Origin: Pedococcus cremeus | Lineage (GTDB): Bacteria > Actinomycetota > Actinomycetes > Actinomycetales > Dermatophilaceae | NCBI RefSeq assembly: GCF_900111375.1 | Contig: NZ_FOHB01000004.1 | Location: forward strand, 372,001 to 436,000 | Reading direction: 5' to 3' | Length of the DNA: 64,000 nt | Shown here: piece by piece, positions 1 through 7,964 of the stretch | Layout: each line of letters begins with the position of its first letter | How positions within the stretch are numbered: position 1 is the stretch's first letter | Notes under the pieces: generated by a model | Told to the model about the DNA's origin: nothing | Database searches by the model: none | What the model saw: only the letters and a program-made list of their open reading frames with translations | Program-made: the position numbers and the translations under genes

Positions 1-293
1 TTGAGGAACATACGGATCGCTTCTTCCAATGTCGAGGTCGTCCCGCTCCTTTGAGCCGGTGCCTGCGACGCCGCCTTCGTAGGCGGCGACGGAGAACCCG
101 TACGCCGAGCTCGGTCCAGAGAGCCACTCGATGTCGTACACGGGGAGAAGGCCGGGGGCGGCGGCGGACCGTGAAGCGCTCACCGTCCACGAAGAGCTGT
201 CTCTGACCGCCACCACCGCGGCCCTGTCGCTGCCCGAAAATGGTCCTCCACTGTGGCGGCCGCCGCGTCCCTGCATGAACGGGGCATCGAACG
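1..293. other. Left edge, no convincing gene
   Basis: One frame is open from the window edge to a TGA at 52-54 and could be the last 17 codons of a gene starting outside the window, but it is too short to identify. A 61-codon reading frame starting at 131 has no clear ribosome binding site and an Arg/Pro-rich composition typical of a shadow frame. A small hairpin (GCCGCC, TTCGTA loop, GGCGGC) lies at 70-87. Nothing else is recognisable. Confidence 0.3.
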
Positions 294-734
294 CTAGACC
301 CGGTGGGCGGCCGTGAGGGCACCGGAGAACGAGAAGTGGACCCGGGTCAGCATCAAGGCACCGTCACGGGTCCGGCAGACGCCGAACCAGTTGACCCACT
401 CGTTGACGAGGTACCCCACCATGCCTGTGATCGCGAGGCCGAGCAGGATCAGTGGGTCTCCCCAGTTCGCCGCGGCGGCGAAGAACCCGACCACCAGACC
501 GATGGCAAGCACGGCGAGGGCTGCTTGTCGCCACTGCCGGTACCGGGCCAACGCCGCAGGGTCGACGGGGACGCGTAGGTCGAACCGCTCGGAGATCAAG
601 AAGGCTGCGGCGAGCCAGGGCAGGAACCCGAACACGATCATTGCGCCGCTGCCGACTCGCGCGGCCGCGCGGGACCTTCGCCACTGCCTTACCTGCGCCG
701 TGGATGTTCGTATGCATCCGTGCCGAGAAAGCAT
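294..734 (-). CDS. Small multi-pass membrane protein, unknown function
   Basis: A 146-residue protein. I place the start at the ATG at 734 because AAGGAGGG sits a few bases upstream, rather than at an in-frame ATG 15 bases earlier. After a basic N-terminus there are about three hydrophobic segments: roughly residues 30-50, one beginning near residue 70, and a short one before an Asn-Trp-Phe-Gly-Val stretch. No catalytic motif or known family was recognised. Its start overlaps the start of the divergent cupredoxin gene by 15 bases, so the two probably share a promoter region. The pairing hints at metal-related envelope function, but that is inference only. Confidence 0.6.
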   Translation of the reverse strand: MLSRHGCIRTSTAQVRQWRRSRAAARVGSGAMIVFGFLPWLAAAFLISERFDLRVPVDPAALARYRQWRQAALAVLAIGLVVGFFAAAANWGDPLILLGLAITGMVGYLVNEWVNWFGVCRTRDGALMLTRVHFSFSGALTAAHRV

Positions 735-1334
735 CTCACCCTCCTTCACGTCCTCAGCCTCACCGCCATATCCGCGTCCCTCCTTCTCGCAGGGTGTTCA
801 CCGACGGGCCAGAGTGGTGGCGGGATGATGGGGGGCAGCTCGCGGTCGCCGAGTGGGATGATGGGCGGCGCGCAGGGCTACCACTACTCACGGCTCTCCT
901 GCGCTCCGCCTGTGACGTTGCCGGGTGCCACGGTCCGCGTCGTACTCGCCGACATGGGCATGACGAGGATGATGGGCGGTGACGCGCCCATGGGCGCGCG
1001 GATGATGCTGCGGGTCGCACCCACCACGGTCCGCGCGGGCACGGTGAGTCTCGTGGCCAGCAACATGGGCTGGCGAACCCACGAACTTGTGGTGATGCCC
1101 TTGGCCAGCGGGTCCACCGTGGGAGAACGCGTACCCGGCCCGGACGGAAGGATCTCGGAGGCGGGCAGCGCGGGCGAGGCGTCTGGCTCATGCGCGGCGG
1201 GCTCCGGCGAGGGCATCGCCTCGGGTGCGGTTGGCTGGGTCACGCTGACCCTTGCGCCCGGCCGGTACGAGTTGGTGTGCAACCTCAAGAACCACTACGC
1301 CAACGGAATGTACGCGGAGTTGGACGTTCGCTGA
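720..1334 (+). CDS. Cupredoxin-type copper-binding lipoprotein
   Basis: A 204-residue predicted lipoprotein starting at GTG. The N-terminus is a signal peptide ending in a Leu-Ala-Gly-Cys lipobox (Cys26). A Met/Gly-rich stretch (residues 35-95, many Met-Met-Gly) follows, as in copper-handling proteins. The C-terminal half looks like a cupredoxin fold with plausible type-1 copper ligands His121 (Arg-Thr-His-Glu-Leu), Cys187, His192 and Met197 in a C-x4-H-x4-M arrangement. It probably binds or transfers copper on the outer face of the membrane. No efflux ATPase or oxidase is visible in the window. The start lacks a clear ribosome binding site and overlaps the divergent gene. No other start codon lies between it and the signal peptide core. 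Confidence 0.8.
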   Translation: MPRKHLTLLHVLSLTAISASLLLAGCSPTGQSGGGMMGGSSRSPSGMMGGAQGYHYSRLSCAPPVTLPGATVRVVLADMGMTRMMGGDAPMGARMMLRVAPTTVRAGTVSLVASNMGWRTHELVVMPLASGSTVGERVPGPDGRISEAGSAGEASGSCAAGSGEGIASGAVGWVTLTLAPGRYELVCNLKNHYANGMYAELDVR

Positions 1335-1601
1335 AGTGCTCGGCACGGGCTCCGGTGGCGCTTCAGGCCAGCATGAAGCGTCAACGGAGAAGGCTCCATC
1401 GCACCCATCGCCGCTCACACCGAGCGGCGATGTCGAACACGCCCGCGCCGACAACACGTCGTCAACACCGAACCCCGCGAACCGTCCTCACCGGCGCCGC
1501 GCTCGAAGCCTTCCTCGCCGAACATGCCGGGCAAGACGAAGCCCCGCTCCAGCGAGTGGGGCCTTCACATGCCCTGTGCACAAACGAAACCGATCGTCAC
1601 G
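1335..1601. other. Gene-poor stretch, possibly decayed
   Basis: This stretch follows the cupredoxin gene. A short frame beginning at the ATG at 1430 and ending at 1606 (58 codons) has a patch of plausible helix sequence (Ala-Leu-Glu-Ala-Phe-Leu-Ala-Glu) but no clear ribosome binding site and no recognisable family. I treat it as non-coding or as a remnant of a mobile element bounded by the repeats on its right. Confidence 0.3.
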
Positions 1602-1714
1602 GGTGACACACCGTGCCGCTTGTCCACTCGCAGTGGTGACACTCAGACGCCGACACTGGTGACACTCAGGCGTCGTGATCGGTGACACTGCCTGTCGCAA
1701 CTGATGACACTGAG
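1602..1714. repeat. Five spaced GGTGACAC(TCAG) repeats, possible IS end
   Basis: The core GGTGACAC occurs at 1602, 1635, 1658 and 1681, and as GATGACAC at 1703. Three copies extend to GTGACACTCAG or GTGACACTGAG. Starts from 1635 on are 23, 23 and 22 bases apart, close to two helical turns, so a protein could bind them on one face. Arrays like this are typical of the multi-repeat ends of IS21-like and some other transposons, where transposase binds. No transposase gene remains nearby, so a solo end or remnant is my inference. Confidence 0.5.
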
Positions 1715-1755
1715 ATGTCGCTAGACACACCGGTGGCGGCGCACAGACCGCGGGA

Positions 1756-3132
1756 TCAGCCGAAGTCGTTGGCCATGTTGGCGAAGCGGCTGTAGTGGCC
1801 CTGGAACGCCAGGACGATGTCCTTGGTCGGGCCGTTACGGTGCTTGGCCACGATGACGTCGGCCTCACCCTCGCGAGACGGGTCGGACTTGTCGCGGTGG
1901 AGCAGGATGACCATGTCGGCATCTTGCTCGATGCTGCCACTTTCTCTCAGGTCAGACATCTGCGGTCGCTTGTCCGTGCGCTGCTCCGGACCACGGTTCA
2001 GCTGCGAGATGGCGATGACCGGCACTTCCAGCTCCTTGGCCAGGAGCTTCAAGGCACGGGAGAACTCCGAGACCTCCTGCTGACGCGACTCGACCTTCTT
2101 GCCCGAGCTCATGAGCTGCAGGTAGTCGATGACGACGAGCTTGAGGTTGTGCTGCTGCTTGAGCCGTCGGCACTTGGCCCGGATCTCCATCAGCGACATG
2201 TTGGGTGAGTCGTCGATGAACAGCGGCGACTCGGAGATCTGGCCCATGATCCGCGCCAGCTTCTGCCAGCCCGGGTCGCCCAGGGTGCCCTTGCGCAGGT
2301 CCTGCAGCTGGATCTGCGCCTCGGCCGAGAGCACACGCATGGTGATCTCGGTGCGGCTCATCTCGAGCGAGAAGATGGCGGTGGTCTGCTTGTGCCGGAT
2401 CGCGGCGGCCCGGGCGATGTCCAAACCGATCGTACTTTTTCCCACTGCTGGTCTCGCCGCGATGACGATCATCTGGCCGGGGTGCAGGCCGTGGGTCAGC
2501 TCGTCGAGCTCGATGAAGCCGGTGGGGACACCGATCATCTCGTCGGTGCGGCCGGAGGCGACCTCGATCTCGTTGAGGGTCTCCTCGAGCACATCGCCGA
2601 GGACGTTGTAGTCCTCGCCGCCACGCTTGTCGGCCACGGCATACACCTCGGCCTGCGCGGCGTTGACGATCTCCTCGACGTCGCCGCCGCCCTGCTGGTA
2701 GCCGAGCTGGACGATGCGGGTGCCGGCCTCGACGAGCCGGCGCAGCACCGCACGCTCGGCGACGATCTGGGCGTAGTAGCCGGCGTTGGCGGCCGTCGGG
2801 ACGGCCTGGATGAGCTGGTGGAGGTAGGCCTGACCGCCGATCCGCTGCAGGTCGCCACGCTTGCTCAGCTCGTCGGAGACCGTGATCGCGTCGGCCGGCT
2901 CACCGCGGCCGTAGAGGTCGAGGATCGCGTCGTAGATCAGCTCGTGCGCCGGCCGGTAGAAGTCGGTGCCCCTGAGGCTCTCGACGCAGTCGGCGATGGC
3001 GTCCTTCGACAGCAGCATGCCGCCGAGCACCGACTGCTCCGCGTGGACGTCCTGCGGGGGCACCCGCTCGTCCGGCGGGGGGCCGTCCTGGGCCTGGCCG
3101 AAAGCGCTCGTGCTCAACTCCGCGATGGACAC
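1756..3132 (-). CDS. dnaB: Replicative DNA helicase DnaB
   Basis: A 458-residue DnaB, the hexameric helicase that unwinds DNA at the replication fork. The N-terminal domain (to about residue 130) has the conserved start of actinobacterial DnaB (Pro-Pro-Gln-Asp, then Glu-Gln-Ser-Val-Leu-Gly-Gly). The RecA-like ATPase domain has Walker A ARPAVGKST near residue 229, Walker B-like VVIDYLQLM, and the later SQLNRG and DLRESGSIEQDAD motifs. The length is normal and there is no intein, unlike the M. tuberculosis gene. I chose the GTG at 3132 (Val-Ser-Ile-Ala-Glu) over an in-frame ATG 54 bases upstream, since this matches the family N-terminus and has AGGGG before it. The upstream region carries several DnaA-box-like sites. 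Confidence 0.97.
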   Translation of the reverse strand: MSIAELSTSAFGQAQDGPPPDERVPPQDVHAEQSVLGGMLLSKDAIADCVESLRGTDFYRPAHELIYDAILDLYGRGEPADAITVSDELSKRGDLQRIGGQAYLHQLIQAVPTAANAGYYAQIVAERAVLRRLVEAGTRIVQLGYQQGGGDVEEIVNAAQAEVYAVADKRGGEDYNVLGDVLEETLNEIEVASGRTDEMIGVPTGFIELDELTHGLHPGQMIVIAARPAVGKSTIGLDIARAAAIRHKQTTAIFSLEMSRTEITMRVLSAEAQIQLQDLRKGTLGDPGWQKLARIMGQISESPLFIDDSPNMSLMEIRAKCRRLKQQHNLKLVVIDYLQLMSSGKKVESRQQEVSEFSRALKLLAKELEVPVIAISQLNRGPEQRTDKRPQMSDLRESGSIEQDADMVILLHRDKSDPSREGEADVIVAKHRNGPTKDIVLAFQGHYSRFANMANDFG

Positions 3133-3668
3133 TGGCGAAACCCCTGACAAAACAGCCGGATGTTGACGTGAGAAACAGTGAACCACCGGCCTGTGACAGC
3201 GTCCGGGAGGACCTCCTCGAAGAGGCTGGGTCGTGCCCAGCGCCCTCGGTGGAGACCAGTCCCGAGACGCGTTTCACGCCCGTGATCGCGTCACGCTATG
3301 GCCCGGCGGAGGGCTGACTCAAACCCGCCCTGTGGACAGCCGGTGGACAACCTGTGCACCACGCCGAGCGCGCTTGTGCACAGCCTCGGGAAAGTCCTGT
3401 GGATTTCCGGGTAACAGTTCCCACCCACCTACTCTGACCTGCGCAAACGCCGTCCACGGGCTGTGGAGGAAAAGAAAATGGCTGTGGGTTGGAGCCCAGT
3501 TGTCCACAAGTCTCGAAGTGTGTCCGGGTTTGGCAAAACTACGTCTTTTGGCGGAGTTCCATGGGTTAGCATCCACAGTTCCCCCGATGGTGGTTGACAC
3601 CGTCCCCCTTGCCGGTCGGCGCCGATTCTCCCCGGCGCCCGGCAACCCCTCCGGCGTAGCCTGACGCC
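3133..3668. promoter_or_regulatory. dnaB / DUF2277 divergent region with DnaA boxes
   Basis: A non-coding region between divergent genes. The actinobacterial DnaA box TTGTCCACA is present exactly at 3500-3508. Its reverse form with one change, TGTGGACAG, is at 3331-3339, and near matches are GGTGGACAA (3342-3350), TTGTGCACA (3374-3382), TGTGGATTT (3398-3406) and ATCCACAG around 3571. The region is also locally less GC-rich around 3470-3550. It could let DnaA control dnaB transcription or titrate DnaA. The true oriC normally lies between dnaA and dnaN, neither of which is here. Confidence 0.6.
3657..3662 (+). promoter_or_regulatory. -10 element TAGCCT, leaderless promoter
   Basis: TAGCCT fits TANNNT and lies six bases before the DUF2277 start codon, the spacing expected when transcription begins at the ATG itself. 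No ribosome binding site precedes the gene, which agrees. Confidence 0.45.
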
Positions 3669-3941
3669 ATGTGCCGCAACATCCGCCAGCTCCACAACTT
3701 CGAGCCCCCGGCGACCTCGGACGAGGTGCGGGCCGCGGCCCTGCAGTACGTCCGCAAGGTCAGCGGCAGCACGAAGCCGTCGCAGGCCAACCAGGCGGCC
3801 TTCGACGAGGCCGTGGCGGCCGTGGCCCACGCGACCCAGCACCTCCTCGACCACCTGACGACGGTGGCCCCGCCCAAGAACCGTGAGGAGGAGGCCGTCA
3901 AGGCCCGCGCCCGTGCCCAGGCGCGCTACGGCGTCGCCTGA
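3669..3941 (+). CDS. DUF2277 family protein
   Basis: A 90-residue protein with the family signature at its N-terminus (Met-Cys-Arg-Asn-Ile-Arg) followed by Phe-Glu-Pro-Pro-Ala-Thr, Glu-Val-Arg-Ala-Ala-Ala-Leu-Gln-Tyr-Val-Arg-Lys and a basic Ala/Arg C-terminus. This is the full length of DUF2277, a widespread small family of unknown function. The conserved Cys at position 2 is notable. It is probably translated from a leaderless transcript (see the -10 element just upstream). It is transcribed away from dnaB and ends before a long hairpin. Confidence 0.93.
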   Translation: MCRNIRQLHNFEPPATSDEVRAAALQYVRKVSGSTKPSQANQAAFDEAVAAVAHATQHLLDHLTTVAPPKNREEEAVKARARAQARYGVA

Positions 3942-3988
3942 CCCCTCGGCTCGGACCCACCGGGACCGAGGATCAACCGCGGCATGCC

Positions 3989-4050
3989 GTCGACACGCTG
4001 GGAGTCGGCCCTTCCCTGAGTGGGGAAGGGCCCGTTGCCAGCGTGTCGAC
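3989..4050. terminator. Long hairpin between convergent genes
   Basis: Perfect 13-base arms GTCGACACGCTGG (3989-4001) and CCAGCGTGTCGAC (4038-4050) enclose a second pair, GGCCCTTCCC (4007-4016) and GGGAAGGGCC (4023-4032). It lies between the convergent DUF2277 and desaturase genes, so it probably terminates both transcripts. Confidence 0.75.
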
Positions 4051-4095
4051 GCGGAAGTGGGTCAGGCGGAAGTGGGTCAGGCGGAAGTAGGTCAG
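4051..4095. repeat. Three 15-bp tandem repeats at the desaturase 3' end
   Basis: GCGGAAGTGGGTCAG occurs at 4051-4065 and 4066-4080 and, with one change, at 4081-4095. The third copy contains the desaturase stop codon, so the repeats look like duplications of its last bases. The unit is a multiple of three and each copy again carries an in-frame stop. Confidence 0.8.
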
Positions 4096-5459
4096 GCGGA
4101 TACGCGCGACTGCCGGCCCCGCGGCATACCGGTCACGCCGCGTAGGCGGCGACGCACTCGCTTGCCCACCGCCTCGGCGGCGATGCCGACGCGCGTCCGG
4201 CCCGGCTGCGGGTTGGGCAGCGACAGCACCACGACCTGCTTCCACGCGGAGGCGACCTGGTGCGGCAGCGAGCCGGTGGTGTAGGTGAGGCCGTAGCGGT
4301 CGCAGATCTCGCGGATCTTCGGCGCCACCTCGGCGTACCGGTTGCTCGGGAGGTCCGGGAAGAGGTGGTGCTCGATCTGGTGCGAGAGGTTGCCGGTCAT
4401 GAAGTGCATGGCCTTGGAGCCGCTGATGTTGGCCGAGCCGAGCATCTGGCGCAGGTACCACTCGCCGCGGGTCTCACCCTCGATGGAGGCCTTGGCGAAG
4501 GTCTCGACGCCCTCGGGGAAGTGGCCGCACATGATCACCGAGTGCGTCCACACGTTGCGCACGAGGTTGGCCACGGCGTTGGCGGCGATGGTGTGCAGGA
4601 ACGACGGGCCCGACAGCACCGGGTGGATGACGTAGTCGCGCCGCGCCTGGCGGCCGATCTTGCGCACCACCTTCATGGCGTCGCGGCGGAACGTCTCCTT
4701 GTCCTTGCCGCGGCCCTTGACGTAGGCGCCCAGCTCGAGGTCGTAGGCGGCGATGCCGTACTCGAACACGAGCATGTTCAGGAAGTTGTAGAACGGCTGG
4801 CCGAGGTAGGACGGCACCCACCGCTGGTCCTCGTCGACGCGCATGATCCCGTAGCCGAGGTCGTTGTCGCGGCCGATGACGTTCGTGTAGGTGTGGTGCA
4901 GCTGGTTGTGGCTGTGCTTCCAGAACTCCGACGGGGAGGCGTTGTCCCACTCCCACGTCGTCGAGTGGATCTTGGGGTCACGCATCCAGTCCCACTGGCC
5001 GTGCATGACGTTGTGCCCGATCTCCATGTTCTCGATGATCTTGGCGACGGACAGGCCGGCGGTGCCGACGAGCCAGGCCGGCGGGAAGATCGAGAACAGG
5101 AGCACGCCTCGGCTGCCCATCTCGAGCCAGCGCTGGGCCTTGATGACCTTGCGGATGTAGGCCGCGTCGCTGGCGCCGCGGGACCCGAGCACCTCCTGGC
5201 GGAGGGCGTCGAGCTCCCGGCCGAGCTCCTCGATGTCCTCGGCGGTCAGGTGCGCGACGGGGTCGGGCTTGCCGGACGGCTTGGGCACGTAGCGGCGCTC
5301 GGTGGTGACGACGGACAGGCGGCTGTTGGGGGTGCGCGGCGTCCGGGCGGTGCGGGCCCCGGTGGTGGCGTCGGTGGTGGCTTCGGCGGCGGGCGCCTGG
5401 GGCGTCCCGGCTCCGGAGCCGTCGATGGTGAGGTCGAACTTCTCAGCGGTGGCGGTCAT
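4092..5459 (-). CDS. Membrane fatty-acid desaturase
   Basis: A 455-residue integral-membrane di-iron desaturase, likely acting on acyl-CoA or lipid acyl chains (DesA3-like in architecture). The three histidine boxes are present: HNVMH near residue 147, HSHNQLHH near 181 and HQIEHH near 360. Hydrophobic segments lie around residues 115-140 and in the region after box 2. The N-terminal 60 residues are Ala/Thr-rich and low in complexity. The ATG at 5459 has GAGGAGA upstream. It lies 8 bases after its ferredoxin-reductase partner in one operon, so the reductase almost certainly supplies electrons. The divergent PucR-type regulator is a candidate controller. The substrate and double-bond position cannot be read from sequence. 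Confidence 0.93.
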   Translation of the reverse strand: MTATAEKFDLTIDGSGAGTPQAPAAEATTDATTGARTARTPRTPNSRLSVVTTERRYVPKPSGKPDPVAHLTAEDIEELGRELDALRQEVLGSRGASDAAYIRKVIKAQRWLEMGSRGVLLFSIFPPAWLVGTAGLSVAKIIENMEIGHNVMHGQWDWMRDPKIHSTTWEWDNASPSEFWKHSHNQLHHTYTNVIGRDNDLGYGIMRVDEDQRWVPSYLGQPFYNFLNMLVFEYGIAAYDLELGAYVKGRGKDKETFRRDAMKVVRKIGRQARRDYVIHPVLSGPSFLHTIAANAVANLVRNVWTHSVIMCGHFPEGVETFAKASIEGETRGEWYLRQMLGSANISGSKAMHFMTGNLSHQIEHHLFPDLPSNRYAEVAPKIREICDRYGLTYTTGSLPHQVASAWKQVVVLSLPNPQPGRTRVGIAAEAVGKRVRRRLRGVTGMPRGRQSRVSA

Positions 5460-5467
5460 GTCTCTCC

Positions 5468-6556
5468 TCAGAGCTCGATCTCGCAGGGGCCGGCCGCGGC
5501 CGACACGCAGGTCTGGATGGGGACAGGGTTCTCGGGGGTGGCGGTGGTGAGCTCGCCGTCGCGCAGGTCGCGGACCGCGCCGTCGCGCAGGGGCACGACG
5601 CAGCCGAAGCAGATGCCCATGCGGCAGCCCGACGGCATGAGCACGCCGGCCTCCTCGCCCGCGTCGAGGATCGGGGTGGCGCCGTCGGCCTCGACGACCT
5701 GGCCCTGCTGGGCGAAGGTGACCGTGCCACCCTCGCCGGCGGTGACCACGGTGGGACGGAAGCGCTCGGTGCGCAGCCGGTCGCCGATGCCCGCGGCGGC
5801 CCAGTGCTCCTCGGCGGCGTCGAGCAGGCCGGTGGGGCCACAGGCCCAGGTATGCCGTTCGGCCCAGTCGGGCACGCGGCTCGCCAGCTCCTCGAGGGAG
5901 AGGAGGCCGGCCGTCTCGGTGTGCTGCTCGAGCAGGGTGATCCGCCCGGTGGCGGCCAGCTCGCGCAGCTCGGCGCCGAAGACGACGTCGTCGGCGGTCG
6001 GGGCGGAGTGGAGCACGACGACGTCGGCGAGCTCGTCGAGGTGGTTGCGCAGCATGCCCATCACGGGCGTGATGCCGCTGCCGGCCGTCAGGAAGAGCAC
6101 CTTCGCGGGCCGCTGCTCCGGCAGCACGAAGTCGCCCGTCGCCTGGTCGAGCATGATCAGGGTGCCCGGCTGGGTGCGGCGGACGAGGTGGTTGCTGACC
6201 TTGCCGTCGGGGATGGCCTTCACCGTGACGGAGATCAGCCCGTCGGGGGCCGAGGCGGGGCAGGTCAGCGAGTAGGCGCGCCACTGCCGCACCCCGTCGA
6301 CGTCGACGCCGATCCGGATGTACTGGCCGGGGACGTGCCCGCGCCAGCCGCGTCCGGGCCGGATCACGAGCGTGACGGCGTCGACCGTCTCACGCCGGAC
6401 GTCGACGATGCGGCCGCGCAGGTCGGCGCCGGCGCGCAGGGGGTTGATGAGGTCGAGGTAGTCGGCGGGCAGCAGCGGGGTGGTCACCATCTCGGCGACG
6501 CGCAGGGCCCGGGTGACGAGGGTCGCTCGTCGAGGGGCTGCGGTGGGAGTACTCAC
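5468..6556 (-). CDS. Ferredoxin reductase for the desaturase (FAD, NAD, 2Fe-2S)
   Basis: A 362-residue flavoprotein of the plant-type oxidoreductase superfamily. In order it has the FAD motif RAYSL near residue 95, the nucleotide-binding GSGITP near 165, a Cys-Gly-Pro motif near 240 (CGPTG), and a C-terminal 2Fe-2S domain with C-x4-C-x2-C (Cys-Arg-Met-Gly-Ile-Cys-Phe-Gly-Cys) and a fourth Cys near 350. This is the layout of the M. tuberculosis Rv3230c oxidoreductase that feeds DesA3. It starts at GTG and is the first gene of the two-gene desaturase operon, so reductase and desaturase would be made together. Confidence 0.94.
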   Translation of the reverse strand: MSTPTAAPRRATLVTRALRVAEMVTTPLLPADYLDLINPLRAGADLRGRIVDVRRETVDAVTLVIRPGRGWRGHVPGQYIRIGVDVDGVRQWRAYSLTCPASAPDGLISVTVKAIPDGKVSNHLVRRTQPGTLIMLDQATGDFVLPEQRPAKVLFLTAGSGITPVMGMLRNHLDELADVVVLHSAPTADDVVFGAELRELAATGRITLLEQHTETAGLLSLEELASRVPDWAERHTWACGPTGLLDAAEEHWAAAGIGDRLRTERFRPTVVTAGEGGTVTFAQQGQVVEADGATPILDAGEEAGVLMPSGCRMGICFGCVVPLRDGAVRDLRDGELTTATPENPVPIQTCVSAAAGPCEIEL

Positions 6557-6642
6557 ACCACCTACTATCCGCGCTTCCAGCGCTAGAATCCTGACCAGCC
6601 GATGTGAATCCGCTTGGCTTTCTTGTTCGCGGAGTGTGAAAT

Positions 6643-7905
6643 ATGGATGAGGCAGCCGACCCGGTGCCGGGCCAGACGGACCCCGCCACCGCCCAGACGG
6701 AGCGGGTGGTGGGGCAGGCCTCCCTGCTCGACCTCGACGAGGCCACGCGCGAGGCCCTGACCTCCGCCGTCGCGGCCGTCGCCGACGAGGCGGTCGAGAC
6801 GATCATGGTCGAGGTGCCCAGCTACACCGGCGCCTTCAGCGGGAAGATGGGCCAGACCATCCGCCGCGCCGTGCAGCTCGCCCTCGCCAACTTCCTCAGC
6901 ATGGCCGCCCGCGGCGAGGACCCGGCGGTACCCATCGCGAAGAGCACGGCCGCGGCCTACGACCTCGGCCGCGGCGAGGCCCGCAGCGGACGCTCCGTCG
7001 ACGCCCTGCTCGCCGCCTACCGCATCGGCGCGCGGGTCTCGTGGCGGCACTTCTCGGAGGTGGCCGTGGCCTGCGACGTGCCGGCGGCCACGGTGGGCCG
7101 CTTCGCCGAGCTGGTCTTCGCCTACATCGACGAGCTGTCGGCCGCCAGCGTCGCGGGCCACGGCGACGAGACGGCCACCACCGGCCGGGTCCGCGAGCGC
7201 TACCTCGAGCGGCTGGCCACCCTCCTGATCCAGGGCGAGGACCAGCCCGCGCTGGAGGCCGCCGCCGAGCAGGCCGCCTGGCAACCGCCGGAGTCGCTCA
7301 CCGCCGTGCTGCTCCCCCAGCGGCACGTGGCCGCGGTGCTGAGCCACCTCGGCCCGCACACCCTGCACGTCTCCGCCGAGCTGCCCGACGTGGACGACGA
7401 CGACCTGAGCGTCCTGCTGGTGCCGGCCGGTGCCGGGCCCGACCGGGTGCGCCTCACCCGCCTGCTCGACCAGCGGCAGGCCGTGCTCGGGCCGGCCCGT
7501 CCGTGGGCCGAGGCGAGGCTCTCCTACGAGCGGGCGGTGCGGGCCCGGCTGCTGCACCACACCGCCCAGGTGCTCGACACCGAGTCGCACCTCGCCGAGC
7601 TCGTGCTCACCGCCGACCCCCGGGCCCTGGCCGACCTGCGGGCCGCCGCGCTGCGCCCCCTGGCCGGGCTGAAGCCCGGTCCGCGCGAGCGCCTCGAGGA
7701 GACCCTGCGCTCCTGGCTGCTGCACCACGGCCGGCGCGACCAGGTGGCAGCCGACCTGCACGTGCACCCGCAGACGGTCCGCTACCGGATGGGGCAGGTG
7801 CGCGAGGCGTTCGGCGACACCCTCGACGACCCGGCCGCCGTGCTCGACCTGACCATCGCCCTGGCCCTCGAGCCGACGCCTCGTCCCACGCCGGAGTCCG
7901 GCTGA
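6643..7905 (+). CDS. PucR/CdaR-type transcription regulator
   Basis: A 420-residue regulator. The C-terminal 60 residues form the PucR-type helix-turn-helix, with the signature Leu-His-Val-His-Pro-Gln-Thr-Val-Arg-Tyr-Arg. The N-terminal and middle part is the mostly helical sensory region seen in such proteins. Members of this class (FasR of Streptomyces, MabR of mycobacteria) control fatty-acid synthesis genes, and this gene is divergent from a desaturase operon across an 86-base gap. Regulation of that operon in response to lipid state is therefore a reasonable inference. The start lacks a strong ribosome binding site. Confidence 0.88.
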   Translation: MDEAADPVPGQTDPATAQTERVVGQASLLDLDEATREALTSAVAAVADEAVETIMVEVPSYTGAFSGKMGQTIRRAVQLALANFLSMAARGEDPAVPIAKSTAAAYDLGRGEARSGRSVDALLAAYRIGARVSWRHFSEVAVACDVPAATVGRFAELVFAYIDELSAASVAGHGDETATTGRVRERYLERLATLLIQGEDQPALEAAAEQAAWQPPESLTAVLLPQRHVAAVLSHLGPHTLHVSAELPDVDDDDLSVLLVPAGAGPDRVRLTRLLDQRQAVLGPARPWAEARLSYERAVRARLLHHTAQVLDTESHLAELVLTADPRALADLRAAALRPLAGLKPGPRERLEETLRSWLLHHGRRDQVAADLHVHPQTVRYRMGQVREAFGDTLDDPAAVLDLTIALALEPTPRPTPESG

Positions 7906-7964
7906 CGGCGCTGCCGTGGTGGGGCCCGTGTGGCCGACCGTGGCCGCTCCGCCATGCTGTCCAC

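Noticed and set aside
131-316. 61-codon frame near the left edge
   Set aside because: Pro/Arg-rich, no start signal, and overlaps the end of the membrane protein gene.
1430-1606. 58-codon frame after the cupredoxin gene
   Set aside because: No ribosome binding site and no known family; composition like shadow frames. Kept only as a note.
3331-3508. Possible oriC
   Set aside because: DnaA boxes are present, but no dnaA or dnaN genes and no clear AT-rich unwinding stretch; more likely a dnaB control region.
4260-6275. Long open frame opposite the desaturase operon
   Set aside because: It mirrors the third-position GC bias of the real genes on the minus strand; low-complexity Gly/Val/Arg/Ala translation.
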